Shown here piece after piece: positions 55,600 to 64,000 of a stretch of DNA of 64,000 bases (position 1 is its first letter; each line of letters opens with the position of its first letter). A model generated the notes under the pieces. That model did not search any database and had not been told where the DNA came from. It was given only the letters and a program-made list of their open reading frames with translations. A program made the translations under genes and the position numbers. This DNA is from Sphingomonas phyllosphaerae 5.2 (GTDB lineage Bacteria > Pseudomonadota > Alphaproteobacteria > Sphingomonadales > Sphingomonadaceae), in contig NZ_ATTI01000001.1 of assembly GCF_000419605.1 (NCBI RefSeq), positions 1,832,501-1,896,500 on the forward strand, in the 5' to 3' direction.

Positions 55600-56876
55600 C
55601 AGCGTGGCTCCAGCGCGTCGAGGCCGCCAAGGTACGGGCGCAGCACCTCCGGCACGGTCACCGACCCGTCCTTGCGCTGGTAATTCTCCAGCACCGCCAC
55701 CAGCGTCCGCCCGACGGCGAGCCCGGAGCCGTTCAGCGTGTGGACGAAGCGCGTCGCCTTCTCGCCTTCGGGCCGATAGCGCGCGTTCATGCGGCGTGCC
55801 TGAAAATCGGTGCAGGTCGAACAGCTGGAGATCTCGCGATAGCGCTGCTGCCCCGGCAACCACACCTCGAGATCATAGGTGCGTGCGGCGGTGAACCCCA
55901 TGTCACCGGTGCACAATTTCATCCGACGATAGGCGAGGCCGAGCGCATCGAGCGCGCCCTCGGCGCACGCCGTCATCCGCTCATGCTCGTCCTCGCTCGC
56001 CTCGGGTGCGACGACCGACACCATCTCGACCTTGTCGAACTGGTGCTGGCGGATGTAGCCGCGCGTGTCGCGGCCGGCCGCACCCGCCTCCGAACGGAAG
56101 CACGGCGTCAGCGCGGCGAAGCGCAGCGGCAGGATATCGGCGCTCAGGATCTTTTCGCGGACGATGTTGGTCAGCGAGACCTCGGCAGTGGGGATCAGCC
56201 AGCGGCCGTCGGTGGTACGGAACAGATCCTCGGCGAACTTCGGGAGCTGCCCGGTGCCGAACACCGCCTCGTCACGGACCATCAGCGGCGGTGCGACTTC
56301 CTCGTAGCCGTGCTCACGCGTCAGCCGGTCGAGCATGAACTGCCCGAGCGCACGTTGCAGCTTCGCCGCGGCACCGCGCACCAAAGTGAAGCGTGCCCCG
56401 GCGATCGCCGCCCCGGTCTCGAAATCGAGCCCCAGCGGCGGCCCGATCGCGTCGTGCTCGCGCGGCGCAAAGGTGAATGCCGGCTGCCGCCCGCGTTCAT
56501 GGACAAGCGCGTTGTCGTCCTCATCCGCGCCGTCCGGCACGTCGGCGGCGGGCAGGTTCGGCAAGGCGGCGAGTGCGGCATCAAGGGCGGTGCCGGCTTC
56601 CGCCTCTTCGGCTTCAAGCTGTGGCAGGCGTTCCTTGAGCGTCGCGACCTCGGCCATCAGCGTCGTGGCGGTCGCTTCGTCCTTCTTCGCCTTGGCGGCG
56701 CCGATCGCTTTCGACGCCTCGTTGCGGCGCGCCTGCGCGGCCTGCGCCTCCGTCGCGGCCTCGCGGCGACGGCGGTCGAGCGATACCAGCGTTTCGGCGC
56801 TGGCGGGCAGGCCGCGCCGCGCCATGGCGGCGTCGAAGGCGGCAGGATCGTCGCGGATCAGGCGGATGTCGTGCAT
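55599..56876 (-). CDS. serS: Seryl-tRNA synthetase
   Basis: Class II synthetase of 425 residues from the ATG at 56876 ([18 protein letters not shown]). The N-terminal coiled-coil arm (Ala/Glu/Lys-rich, about 30-110) contacts the tRNA long arm. Motif 2 is [23 protein letters not shown] and motif 3 is [19 protein letters not shown]. The upstream ORF extension is Arg-rich and not coding. It is first in the serS-surE-nlpD-tyrS run and divergent from the host-attachment-like gene. Confidence 0.97.
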   Translation of the reverse strand: MHDIRLIRDDPAAFDAAMARRGLPASAETLVSLDRRRREAATEAQAAQARRNEASKAIGAAKAKKDEATATTLMAEVATLKERLPQLEAEEAEAGTALDAALAALPNLPAADVPDGADEDDNALVHERGRQPAFTFAPREHDAIGPPLGLDFETGAAIAGARFTLVRGAAAKLQRALGQFMLDRLTREHGYEEVAPPLMVRDEAVFGTGQLPKFAEDLFRTTDGRWLIPTAEVSLTNIVREKILSADILPLRFAALTPCFRSEAGAAGRDTRGYIRQHQFDKVEMVSVVAPEASEDEHERMTACAEGALDALGLAYRRMKLCTGDMGFTAARTYDLEVWLPGQQRYREISSCSTCTDFQARRMNARYRPEGEKATRFVHTLNGSGLAVGRTLVAVLENYQRKDGSVTVPEVLRPYLGGLDALEPR

Positions 56877-56971
56877 CGCCGCGCTATGACCGCCGCGCAG
56901 GCGCGAGGCAACCCGCGCGGCGCGGCCGGCGTTCATGGGGTCGACGCACAACCACAAGAGGAGAAGTGTCC

Positions 56972-57481
56972 ATGCAGGTCCCCCACAATTCGGTCGTGTT
57001 GGTAGCCGACGGGCGCAAGCTGCTGTTTCTGCGTAACGAAGGGGACGCGACCTATCCGAACCTGGTCGTCGAACATGCCGAGGAACGGCCCAACCCCGCC
57101 AATCGCGACCAGAAGACGGATGCAGCGGGCGGTGCGTCGTCCACCCAGACCGGCGCAGGTGCACCACATGTCGCGCAGGGCGGGTCGAACCACGCGCAAG
57201 GCGGTGGCGCGCAATTCGCACCGTCGCGCGGCAGCATGGCAGAGACCGATTTCCACCAACTGGAAGAGGATCGGTTCGCCGCCGACGCCGCCGACCTGCT
57301 GAAGCGCCGCGCGCTGTCGAACGATTTCGAATCGTTGATCGTGGTCGCGCCGCCGCGAACGCTGGGCGAGCTGCGCAAGCATTACCACAAGGAAGTCAGC
57401 TCTCGGTTGAGCGGCGAGCTGGACAAGGACCTGACCGGCCATCCGATCGCCGACATCGAGAAGGCGTTGCAGGCGGCATGA
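56972..57481 (+). CDS. Host attachment family protein
   Basis: Protein of 169 residues related to the baeRF/host-attachment family, eRF1-like fold, found in many proteobacteria; the name dates from Agrobacterium work and the real role is unclear. Typical segments are [18 protein letters not shown] at the start, the variable Gly/Gln-rich middle (about 50-85), [21 protein letters not shown] and the [10 protein letters not shown] end. ATG 56972 has AGGAG at the right distance; GTG 56966 is too close. Confidence 0.85.
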   Translation: MQVPHNSVVLVADGRKLLFLRNEGDATYPNLVVEHAEERPNPANRDQKTDAAGGASSTQTGAGAPHVAQGGSNHAQGGGAQFAPSRGSMAETDFHQLEEDRFAADAADLLKRRALSNDFESLIVVAPPRTLGELRKHYHKEVSSRLSGELDKDLTGHPIADIEKALQAA

Positions 57482-57658
57482 TCGTGCACGCGCCGGTAGC
57501 GGAAGACCGTTGCCGGCGCGCGCTGTCCAGCCGTGCTACACTCGCTCTTCGAGAGCCTGCGTGTTCGCTTGTCGATGATCGGTCGTACGATTATAGGCGC
57601 GCCCAAAGGGGCGTGCAGTGATGCTGACGACATCCTGGACGCGGGCGGGAGTAGGTCG

Positions 57659-58126
57659 ATGGCGACGGTAGTGACTCGTATCGAAGACGCACTGGATGAA
57701 CCGATGGTGCCGCGCGGGCCGGCGCCCGATGGGTATCGGCCCAGCAACGACGAACCGTTCATGAACCCGCGCCAGCAGGCGTACTTTCGTCGCAAGCTGC
57801 TGGACTGGAAGGAAGCGATCCGGCGCGAATCGCAGGGTACGCTTTCGCACCTGCAGGTGGACTCGCTCCGCGAGGCTGACCTGAACGATCGCGCTTCGAG
57901 CGAGGCGGACTGGTCGCTGGAACTGCGCACCCGTGACCGGCAGCGCAAGCTGATCTCCAAGATCGACGCGGCGCTGCGGCGCATCGATGAAGGCGAATAT
58001 GGCTATTGCGAGGTGACCGGCGAGCCGATCAGCCTCGGCCGGCTGGAGGCACGGCCGATCGCGACGATGACGGTCGAGGCGCAGGAACGGCACGAACGCG
58101 CCGAGAAGGTCTCCAGGGACGACTAA
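57659..58126 (+). CDS. dksA: RNA polymerase-binding transcription factor DksA
   Basis: Secondary-channel regulator that works with ppGpp, 155 residues. The start ATG at 57659 has GGGAG upstream; the frame is open back to 57533. The coiled-coil has LLDWKEAIRRESQGTLSHLQ and the tip region ADLNDRASSEADW. The C-terminal finger has only one Cys (YGYCEVTGEPISLGRL) where E. coli DksA has four, a form known in alphaproteobacteria. It should therefore not need zinc for folding. Confidence 0.93.
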   Translation: MATVVTRIEDALDEPMVPRGPAPDGYRPSNDEPFMNPRQQAYFRRKLLDWKEAIRRESQGTLSHLQVDSLREADLNDRASSEADWSLELRTRDRQRKLISKIDAALRRIDEGEYGYCEVTGEPISLGRLEARPIATMTVEAQERHERAEKVSRDD

Positions 58127-58148
58127 GCGATAGATATTAACCCTCGAT

Positions 58149-58178
58149 TTACTTTTGTGGCGCTACCGTTCGTATAAG
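58149..58178 (+). promoter_or_regulatory. Candidate promoter of the second PilZ gene
   Basis: TTACTT (58149-58154) and TATAAG (58173-58178) are separated by 18 bases in an AT-rich gap, 17 bases ahead of the ATG at 58195. The hexamers match the sigma-70 consensus only partly. Confidence 0.3.
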
Positions 58179-58194
58179 ATAATGGACGGATGTT

Positions 58195-58527
58195 ATGGGG
58201 CGGTTGAGATACAGCTTGGTGGACGAGCATAACGCCTCTGGTCAGCCCGACAATCGCGGTCGTGGCGAACTCCATATGTCGGCGCGCATGCGCGTCAGCG
58301 ATGAGGACGCCGGGTTCCTCGTGCGCGTTCGCAACGTATCGGCTGGCGGACTGATGGCGGAACTGCCGCATCCGCTGCGGCCGGACAGCGTGGTTCAGGT
58401 GAAGTTGAACGGCATTGGCTGGGTGGTCGGGCGTGTCGTCTGGCAGACCGAGGGGCGTACCGGGGTCGCCTTCGATCAGCCGATCGACGTCGCACGCGTC
58501 AAGGAAGCGAGCGGCACGCCGGATTGA
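58195..58527 (+). CDS. PilZ domain protein (second)
   Basis: Protein of 110 residues. RNVSAGGLMAELPHPLRPDSVVQVKL and WVVGRVVWQTEGRTGVAFDQP are the conserved PilZ beta-strand blocks. The N-terminal basic region before it (MSARMRVSDEDAGFLVRVRNVS) may carry the c-di-GMP switch arginines. It follows dksA by about 70 bases, with an AT-rich promoter-like gap, and is convergent with the YjbR-like gene. Confidence 0.85.
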   Translation: MGRLRYSLVDEHNASGQPDNRGRGELHMSARMRVSDEDAGFLVRVRNVSAGGLMAELPHPLRPDSVVQVKLNGIGWVVGRVVWQTEGRTGVAFDQPIDVARVKEASGTPD

Positions 58528-58599
58528 GCGACGGCGTCGCGTCGTGGCGCGAGGCCCGGAATGCGAGGTCAGCGGGTGAGGGAGGGTATCGCCCGGCCG

Positions 58600-58875
58600 T
58601 CAGCGGCCCCCGGCCTCCAGCAGGCGGGGCGGGGCGGTGAGTTCCCAGCTACGCACAATACGATCCTCGACCAGCGCCCAGTCGGTGTCGTCGCCCAGCG
58701 TCAGGCTTGTCCATGCCGCTGCCTCGGCATCGCTCGTGCGGACACGTATCGCCGCCGCGTCACAGGTGACGAACGGGTGGCCATCGACCACGAACGTCGT
58801 CTGTGCGCCGTCGGCGCGTTCTTCCACCTCGGGCATCAACGACGCGACGGCGCGGATCCTGTCGATAGCGGTCAT
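58600..58875 (-). CDS. Small MmcQ/YjbR-like protein
   Basis: Conserved hypothetical protein of 91 residues, from ATG 58875, which overlaps the purN stop as ATGA. TTFVVDGHPFVTCDAAAIRVRT and LVEDRIVRSWELTAPPRLLEA resemble the YjbR/CyaY-like fold used by MmcQ proteins. No function is established. It ends the purM-purN transcription unit. Confidence 0.7.
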   Translation of the reverse strand: MTAIDRIRAVASLMPEVEERADGAQTTFVVDGHPFVTCDAAAIRVRTSDAEAAAWTSLTLGDDTDWALVEDRIVRSWELTAPPRLLEAGGR

Positions 58876-59441
58876 GCGCGAACGAACTCCTTCAGCACCG
58901 CGGGATAGAGGCGGTGTTCCTCGGCCAGCACGCGCGCGGCCAGCGTATCGGCGTCGTCGTCGGCACGGATCGGCACTTCGGCGCGGCCCAGCACTTCGCC
59001 GCCGTCCAGTTCCTCGGTCACCACATGCACCGAGCAACCGCCCGCCGCATCCCCGGCGGCGATCGCCCGCGCGTGCGTGTCCAGCCCCTTGTACCTGGGC
59101 AGTAACGACGGATGGATGTTGACGATCCGCCCGCGCCAGCGCGCCACGAACGTGTCGGACAACAGCCGCATATAGCCCGCCAGCGCGATGTAATCGGCCC
59201 CGGCCGCACGCAAGGCAGCATCAAGCGCATCCTCATAGGCGATCTTGCCGATCCCCCTGGGCGACAGCGCGAACGTCGCGAGCCCCTCCGTCCGCGCCCA
59301 GGCCAGCCCTGCCGCGTCGGGACGATCGGAAGCGACCAGCACGACCTGGTATTCCGGTCCCTGTGCGGCGGCGAGCGCCTGCATGTTCGAGCCACGTCCG
59401 GAGATCAGGACCGCGACCTTGGCGGGATCGCTGCTGCTCAT
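58872..59441 (-). CDS. purN: Phosphoribosylglycinamide formyltransferase
   Basis: Third step of purine synthesis, 10-formyl-THF dependent, 189 residues. [15 protein letters not shown] binds phosphate; the catalytic Asn and His are in [13 protein letters not shown] and the Asp in VVTEELDGG. The start at 59441 overlaps the purM stop (ATGA). The upstream in-frame extension lies in purM and is a shadow. Confidence 0.96.
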   Translation of the reverse strand: MSSSDPAKVAVLISGRGSNMQALAAAQGPEYQVVLVASDRPDAAGLAWARTEGLATFALSPRGIGKIAYEDALDAALRAAGADYIALAGYMRLLSDTFVARWRGRIVNIHPSLLPRYKGLDTHARAIAAGDAAGGCSVHVVTEELDGGEVLGRAEVPIRADDDADTLAARVLAEEHRLYPAVLKEFVRA

Positions 59442-60529
59442 TGGTGGTGAGTCGCGGTCCAGTCGGCGCGCGCGCTCCACGTCTCGGTGCTGCCGGAGAC
59501 GGTGCAACCACGCTGCCCGGCCGCGATGCGACCGATCGCGAACACGGTTTCGCCAGACCGGGTCAGCGCCTCCGCGACGCCTTCCGCCTGATCCGCCGCG
59601 ACGACCACCGCCATGCCGATCCCGCAATTGAAGGTGCGCGCCATCTCCTCGGGCTCGATCGCGCCCTGCGCCTGGAGGAAGGACATCAGCCGCGGCTGTT
59701 CCCACGCGTCGGCGTCGACGTGCGCATGCATGTCGCGCGGCAGCACGCGCGGAATGTTCTCCAGCAGCCCGCCGCCGGTGATGTGCGCCAGTCCCTTGAT
59801 CCGGTGCTCACGCAGCAGCGGGAGCAGACTGGCGACATAGATCCGGGTCGGCGCCATCAATATATCGATCAGCAGCCGGTCAGGGTCGAACAGCGCCGGA
59901 CGGTCGAGCTTCCAGCCTTTGTCGGCCGCGAGCCGGCGGACGAGCGAGAAGCCGTTCGAGTGGACGCCGGACGATGCGAGGCCGAGGATCACGTCGTCGG
60001 CGGCGATCGTCGCACCCGTCAGCACGTCGCCGCGCTCGACCGCGCCGACGCAGAAGCCGGCCAGATCATAGTCCCCGGGCGCGTACATGCCCGGCATCTC
60101 GGCGGTTTCGCCGCCGATCAACGCGCAACCCGCGATCCGGCACCCTTCCGCGATCGAGGCGACGACGCTTTCCGCCACCGCATTGTCGAGTTGCCCGGTC
60201 GCGTAATAGTCTAGGAAGAACAACGGCTCGGCGCCCTGGACGACGAGATCGTTGGCGCACATCGCAACCAGATCGATCCCGACGCCGGCGTGCCGATCCC
60301 ATTCGATCGCCAGCTTCAGCTTGGTACCGACGCCGTCGTTCGCGGCGACCAGCAGCGGATCGGTGAACCCGGCCGCCTTCAGGTCGAAGAACCCGCCGAA
60401 GCCGCCGAGATCGGCGTCGGCGCCGGGCCGGCGGGTGGCGCGCGCCAGCGGCGCGATCGCGCGGACCAGTGCGTTTCCGGCCGCGATCGACACGCCGGCG
60501 CTCTCGTAGGTATAGCCTTCATTGCTCAT
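59438..60529 (-). CDS. purM: Phosphoribosylformylglycinamidine cyclo-ligase
   Basis: AIR synthetase of the purine pathway, 363 residues from the ATG at 60529 ([15 protein letters not shown]). Family blocks are [26 protein letters not shown] and [15 protein letters not shown], with a FNCGIGM near the C-terminus. It is followed directly by purN and is divergent from the DUF2066-hdaA-ppk operon, an arrangement typical for alphaproteobacteria. Confidence 0.97.
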   Translation of the reverse strand: MSNEGYTYESAGVSIAAGNALVRAIAPLARATRRPGADADLGGFGGFFDLKAAGFTDPLLVAANDGVGTKLKLAIEWDRHAGVGIDLVAMCANDLVVQGAEPLFFLDYYATGQLDNAVAESVVASIAEGCRIAGCALIGGETAEMPGMYAPGDYDLAGFCVGAVERGDVLTGATIAADDVILGLASSGVHSNGFSLVRRLAADKGWKLDRPALFDPDRLLIDILMAPTRIYVASLLPLLREHRIKGLAHITGGGLLENIPRVLPRDMHAHVDADAWEQPRLMSFLQAQGAIEPEEMARTFNCGIGMAVVVAADQAEGVAEALTRSGETVFAIGRIAAGQRGCTVSGSTETWSARADWTATHHQ

Positions 60530-60592
60530 GCGGACTGCGACTAGCCATATCGCGCTTGGATTTCCACGCCTGCTTCGCCAAAAGACGTGACG

Positions 60593-61831
60593 ATGCGCCA
60601 CCGCCTTCCCGTCGCCCTTGTCCTGACCGCCACGATTGCCGCGCTCGCCGCCGGCGGGGTGGTCGCGCAGATCGACGGCGGCGACCGCGGCGTGGCGGCA
60701 GTCGACAGTTCCAACGACTTCGAGGTTTCGGGCATCCGCGTCGACGTGTCCGGTCCGAACGCCGAAGCGGCGCGGCTGACCGGCTGGCGCGAGGCGCAGC
60801 GCAAGGCGTATGTGCAATTGTCACAGCGGATGGGCGCGGGCGGCGGGCTGGTGGCCGACGGCACGCTCGACTCGATCGTATCGAGCATCGTCGTCGAGAA
60901 CGAGCAGATCGGGCCGAACCGCTATGTCGCGCGGCTGGGCGTCTTGTTCGACCGCGGGCGCACCGCCGGACTGCTGGGCGTCTCCGCGGCGGTGGCGCGC
61001 TCGTCGCCGTTCCTGGTCGTGCCGGTGCAATGGTCGACCGGGGTGGGCACGGTCTTCGAGCAGCGGACCCTGTGGCAGGAGGCGTGGGCGCGGTTCCGCA
61101 CCGGCGCCAGTGCGATCGACTATGTTCGACCCGCCGGCACCGGGCCGGATCCACTGCTGTTGAACGTCGGCCAGACGCAGCGCCCGGACCGGGCGTGGTG
61201 GCGCGCGCTGGTCGACCAATATGGCGCCAGCGACGTATTGATGCCGACGGTCCGGCTGTATCGGCAATGGCCCGGCGGCCCGGTGATCGGCGCGTTCGAG
61301 GCGCGGTACGGCCCCGATCACCGGATGTTGCAGCGCTTCACCTTGCGGGTCGGCAGTACGGCTGGGATACCGGCGCTGCTGGATGCCGGCGTGAAGCGGC
61401 TGGACGAATTATATCAGCGGGCGTTGCGGGAGGGTTATCTCGGGCTCGATCCGGGCTTGAACCCGATCATGCCGGTCGCCGATATCATCCCCGAGGAAGT
61501 CTCCGACCTGATCACGGACGATACGGCACTGGTGCCGACCGCGACGGCGCTGACGCTCCAGTTCGATACCCCGGACGCCGGCGCGGTGACCGGCACCGAA
61601 GCGATCGTGCGCGGGGTGCCCGGCGTGACGAGCGCGGTGACCACCAGCCTGGCACTGGGTGGGGTGTCGTTGATGAACGTCAGCTATGCGGGCACCGCGG
61701 ACACGCTTCGCGCGGCACTGGAGGCGCGGGGCTGGCAGGTCGTCGGCAATGGACCAACGCTGCGGATTCGCCGCGCCGCCGCACCGGCCGCCGCCCCGTC
61801 GCCCACGCCGCGCGCCGGAGCGACGGGATGA
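60593..61831 (+). CDS. DUF2066-like exported protein
   Basis: Exported protein of about 412 residues with a signal peptide ending near GGVVAQI. The block [30 protein letters not shown] matches the start of DUF2066 domains; later parts ([25 protein letters not shown]) are less familiar. The role is unknown. ATG 60593 is preferred; GTG 60587 is an alternative. The stop overlaps hdaA (ATGA). Confidence 0.72.
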   Translation: MRHRLPVALVLTATIAALAAGGVVAQIDGGDRGVAAVDSSNDFEVSGIRVDVSGPNAEAARLTGWREAQRKAYVQLSQRMGAGGGLVADGTLDSIVSSIVVENEQIGPNRYVARLGVLFDRGRTAGLLGVSAAVARSSPFLVVPVQWSTGVGTVFEQRTLWQEAWARFRTGASAIDYVRPAGTGPDPLLLNVGQTQRPDRAWWRALVDQYGASDVLMPTVRLYRQWPGGPVIGAFEARYGPDHRMLQRFTLRVGSTAGIPALLDAGVKRLDELYQRALREGYLGLDPGLNPIMPVADIIPEEVSDLITDDTALVPTATALTLQFDTPDAGAVTGTEAIVRGVPGVTSAVTTSLALGGVSLMNVSYAGTADTLRAALEARGWQVVGNGPTLRIRRAAAPAAAPSPTPRAGATG

Positions 61832-62448
61832 ACCAGATCGCGCTGCCGCTGGCATGGCCCGCGGACGAGCAGGGCGATTTCCTCGTCGTCGAATCGAACG
61901 CACGCGCGGTGCGCATGCTCGAACATTGGGCGACATGGCCGGTGCGCACCGCCGTGCTCGCGGGGCCGCCGCAGTCCGGGCGGTCGCTGCTGGGGCGGAT
62001 CTTCGCCGCTCGCTCCGGCGCGACGGTGATCGACGATGCCGATCGCACCGAGGAAGACGCATTGTTCCACGCCTGGAACCGCGCGCAGGAGGAGCGGCGA
62101 CCATTGCTGCTGATCGCGGCCGCCCTGCCGCCGACGTGGAACGTGGCGCTGCCGGATCTGCGCTCGCGCTTGTCGGCGAGCCCGTCGGCGGAGATCGGTG
62201 CACCCGAGGACGTGCTGGTCGCAGCGCTGTACGAGCGTGGCTTCGCACGACGGCACCTCGATGCGCGCGCGGATCTGATCACCTGGCTGACCGCGCGAAC
62301 CGAGCGGAGTCACGCCGCCGTCATGGAGACGATCGATAGGCTGGATCGTGCCGCACTTGCCGGGCGTCGTCGGCTGACGATCCCATTGGCGCGCGAGACG
62401 CTGGAAGGCGCAAGGACGGCGAGCAATCGGAGCGAAGCCCCATCATGA
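61828..62448 (+). CDS. hdaA: DnaA regulatory inactivator HdaA
   Basis: AAA-like partner of the sliding clamp that stimulates ATP hydrolysis on DnaA and so limits re-initiation, 206 residues. The N-terminus [10 protein letters not shown] holds a clamp-binding motif (QIALPL). The P-loop is altered, GPPQSGRSLL, with Arg where Lys is normal. VIDDAD is the Walker B site and LPDLRSRL the sensor/Arg-finger region. It is smaller than DnaA and lacks its DNA-binding domain. It overlaps ppk (ATGA). Confidence 0.88.
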   Translation: MNQIALPLAWPADEQGDFLVVESNARAVRMLEHWATWPVRTAVLAGPPQSGRSLLGRIFAARSGATVIDDADRTEEDALFHAWNRAQEERRPLLLIAAALPPTWNVALPDLRSRLSASPSAEIGAPEDVLVAALYERGFARRHLDARADLITWLTARTERSHAAVMETIDRLDRAALAGRRRLTIPLARETLEGARTASNRSEAPS

Positions 62449-64000
62449 CACGACCCGCCAGTATCGCGCGCAAGGATGCGGAGATGCCGCTGGACGATCC
62501 GTTCGTCGAACGCGACGGCCGACGCTATTTCAACCGCGAACTGTCATGGCTGGCCTTCAACCGCCGGGTGCTGGAGGAAGCCTGCAATGCCGCGCACCCG
62601 TTGCTGGAAAGGCTAAGGTTTCTAGCCATTTCAGGCGCGAACCTCGATGAGTTTTTCATGGTCCGCGTTGCCGGGTTGAAGGGCCAGCAGCTTCAGGATG
62701 TCGAGGCTCGCTCGGCCGACGGGCTGACGCCTGGGCAGCAACTCGCCGCGATCGTGGAGCAGGCCGATGCGTTGATGGCGACCCAGCAGGCGGTGTGGCG
62801 CGACATCCGCCGTGACCTGAGCGAGGCGGGCATTTCCGTGCTGGGCAGCCATTCGCTGGACGCGCTGAATGCCGAGCAGCGGGCGTGGCTGGACACCTAT
62901 TTCCAGGAGCAACTGTTCCCGGTCATCACCCCGCAGGCGCTCGATCCGGCCCATCCGTTCCCGTTCATGCCCAACCGCGGCATGGCGGTGATGTTCGACC
63001 TGATGCGTCGTTCGGACAAGGAGCCGATCCGCGAACTGGTGATGTTGCCCGCGGCGATGCCGCGCTTCGTGCGGTTGCCCGGCGGCGAACATGCTTTGTA
63101 CGTGGCGATCGAATCGATCCTCAAGCGCTTCGCACCGATGCTTTTCCCGGGATATGAAGTGCTGGGCGCCGCGGAGTTCCGCGTGCTGCGCGACAGCGAC
63201 ATCGAGATCGAGGAAGAGGCCGAGGACCTCGTCCGCTACTTTGCGAACGCGATCAAGCGGCGCCGCCGCGGACGCGTCATCCGGCTCGAGCTGGAAACCA
63301 ACATGCCCGACGTGCTGGGTGCGTCACTGCGCGAGGAACTCGGCAGCGCCGACGCGATCGTTACGGAAACCGGGTCGTTCCTCGGCATCGGCGACCTGTC
63401 GCTGATCGCGGACGAGGATCGTCCCGACCTGAAGTTCGTGCCGTTCACGCCACGCTTTCCGGAACGAATTCGCGAGTTTGGGGGCGATTGCTTCGCAGCG
63501 ATCCGAAGCAAGGACATCGTCGTTCACCACCCGTACGAGACATTCGACGTGGTGCTGGCGTTTCTCAAGCAGGCAGCGAACGACCCCGACGTCGTTGCCA
63601 TCAAGCAGACCTTGTATCGCGCCGGCAAACAATCGGCCGTCATCAGCGCGTTGATCGCGGCGGCAGAGGCCGGCAAGTCCGTCACCGCCGTCGTCGAACT
63701 GAAGGCGCGGTTCGACGAGGAGCAGAACCTGCACTGGGCGAGCGCGCTGGAGCGCGCCGGGGTGCAGGTCGTATATGGCTTCATCGACTGGAAGACGCAC
63801 GCCAAGGTGGCGATGGTCGTGCGGCGCGAGAACGGAAAGTTCCGGACATATTGCCACTTCGGCACTGGCAATTATCATCCGGTCACGGCTAAAATATATA
63901 CTGATCTCAGCTTCTTCACGGCCGATCCTCGCATCGGACGTGATGCGGCGCGAATGTTCAACTACATCACCGGCTATGTCGAGCCGGCGGGTCTGGAGAA
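62445..64000 (+). CDS. ppk: Polyphosphate kinase (cut by window edge)
   Basis: Reversibly builds polyphosphate from ATP. About 518 of roughly 700 residues are visible. The N-terminal RYFNRELSWLAFNRRVLEEA and NLDEFFMVRVAGLKG are family hallmarks. In the catalytic part VVHHPYETFDVVLAFL, LKARFDEEQN and DWKTHAKVAMVVRRE (the likely autophosphorylated His region), then CHFGTGNYHPVTAKIYTD are seen. It begins at ATG 62445, overlapping hdaA. Confidence 0.96.
   Translation, partial: MTRPASIARKDAEMPLDDPFVERDGRRYFNRELSWLAFNRRVLEEACNAAHPLLERLRFLAISGANLDEFFMVRVAGLKGQQLQDVEARSADGLTPGQQLAAIVEQADALMATQQAVWRDIRRDLSEAGISVLGSHSLDALNAEQRAWLDTYFQEQLFPVITPQALDPAHPFPFMPNRGMAVMFDLMRRSDKEPIRELVMLPAAMPRFVRLPGGEHALYVAIESILKRFAPMLFPGYEVLGAAEFRVLRDSDIEIEEEAEDLVRYFANAIKRRRRGRVIRLELETNMPDVLGASLREELGSADAIVTETGSFLGIGDLSLIADEDRPDLKFVPFTPRFPERIREFGGDCFAAIRSKDIVVHHPYETFDVVLAFLKQAANDPDVVAIKQTLYRAGKQSAVISALIAAAEAGKSVTAVVELKARFDEEQNLHWASALERAGVQVVYGFIDWKTHAKVAMVVRRENGKFRTYCHFGTGNYHPVTAKIYTDLSFFTADPRIGRDAARMFNYITGYVEPAGLE

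Noticed and set aside
57482..57658. Longer dksA start at 57533
   Set aside because: The added 42 residues do not resemble the family, and GGGAG is correctly placed for ATG 57659.
60469..62448. A 659-residue plus-strand ORF spanning the DUF2066 gene and hdaA
   Set aside because: Only its last 206 residues (from 61828) look like protein (HdaA); the upstream Arg-rich part is out of frame with the DUF2066 gene.

Overview
This is a high-GC alphaproteobacterial chromosome segment that fits Sphingomonas or a close sphingomonad. The reasons are a TonB-dependent receptor with the sphingomonad-style N-terminus, a DivL-type histidine kinase homologue with Tyr in place of His, HdaA, a CC0125/CC1285-like lipoprotein, a DksA lacking most zinc cysteines, and the linkage divL-tsaE-amgK-murU-addB-addA-trxA. 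No phage, transposase, integron or CRISPR array is visible. Base composition and coding style look even throughout, so this reads as core chromosome with one catabolic locus at the left end.

Layout. (1) 1-11.6 kb is a glycan-utilisation locus: a GH92 mannosidase running off the left edge on the minus strand, a ROK regulator, a TonB-dependent receptor, a GH43 enzyme and two more GH92 mannosidases. A DPP-IV-like peptidase (11.8-14.0 kb) follows. Together they look like uptake and trimming of mannose-rich glycans or glycopeptides. (2) 14-20.6 kb holds asd, a YitT-type membrane protein, a GFA-domain protein, an alpha/beta hydrolase, a basic-tailed membrane protein, AMP nucleosidase, a peroxiredoxin and YqgE/AlgH. 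(3) 20.6-33.7 kb holds ahcY behind a near-perfect palindrome, then a tightly overlapping run: divL, tsaE, amgK, murU, addB, addA, trxA. It joins cell-cycle signalling, tRNA modification, MurNAc recycling and double-strand-break repair. (4) 33.9-41.1 kb holds a GST, argJ, a small secreted ORF directly ahead of secA, secA, and a SulP transporter behind a structured leader. (5) 41.2-45.6 kb holds a lipoprotein, tRNA-Asn, nadK, moaA, a GGDEF-like/EAL protein and a small DUF4440/NTF2-like protein. (6) 45.6-52.4 kb holds mfd, sdhE, recG, a YdcZ-like DMT protein and a PilZ protein. (7) 52.5-57.5 kb holds a minus-strand run of serS, surE, an NlpD-like LysM/LytM lipoprotein and tyrS, plus a divergent host-attachment-like gene. 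(8) 57.6-64 kb holds dksA, a PilZ protein, purM-purN with a YjbR-like gene, and a divergent operon of a DUF2066-like protein, hdaA and ppk (cut by the right edge).

The most interesting observations are the SecM-like arrangement upstream of secA, the Tyr-for-His kinase heading a repair and wall-recycling operon, the palindrome before ahcY, the hairpin-rich leader of the SulP gene, two copies of a REP-like inverted repeat, and three GH92 paralogues of two sequence types in one locus. All functional calls come from reading motifs and gene order; no database search was possible.
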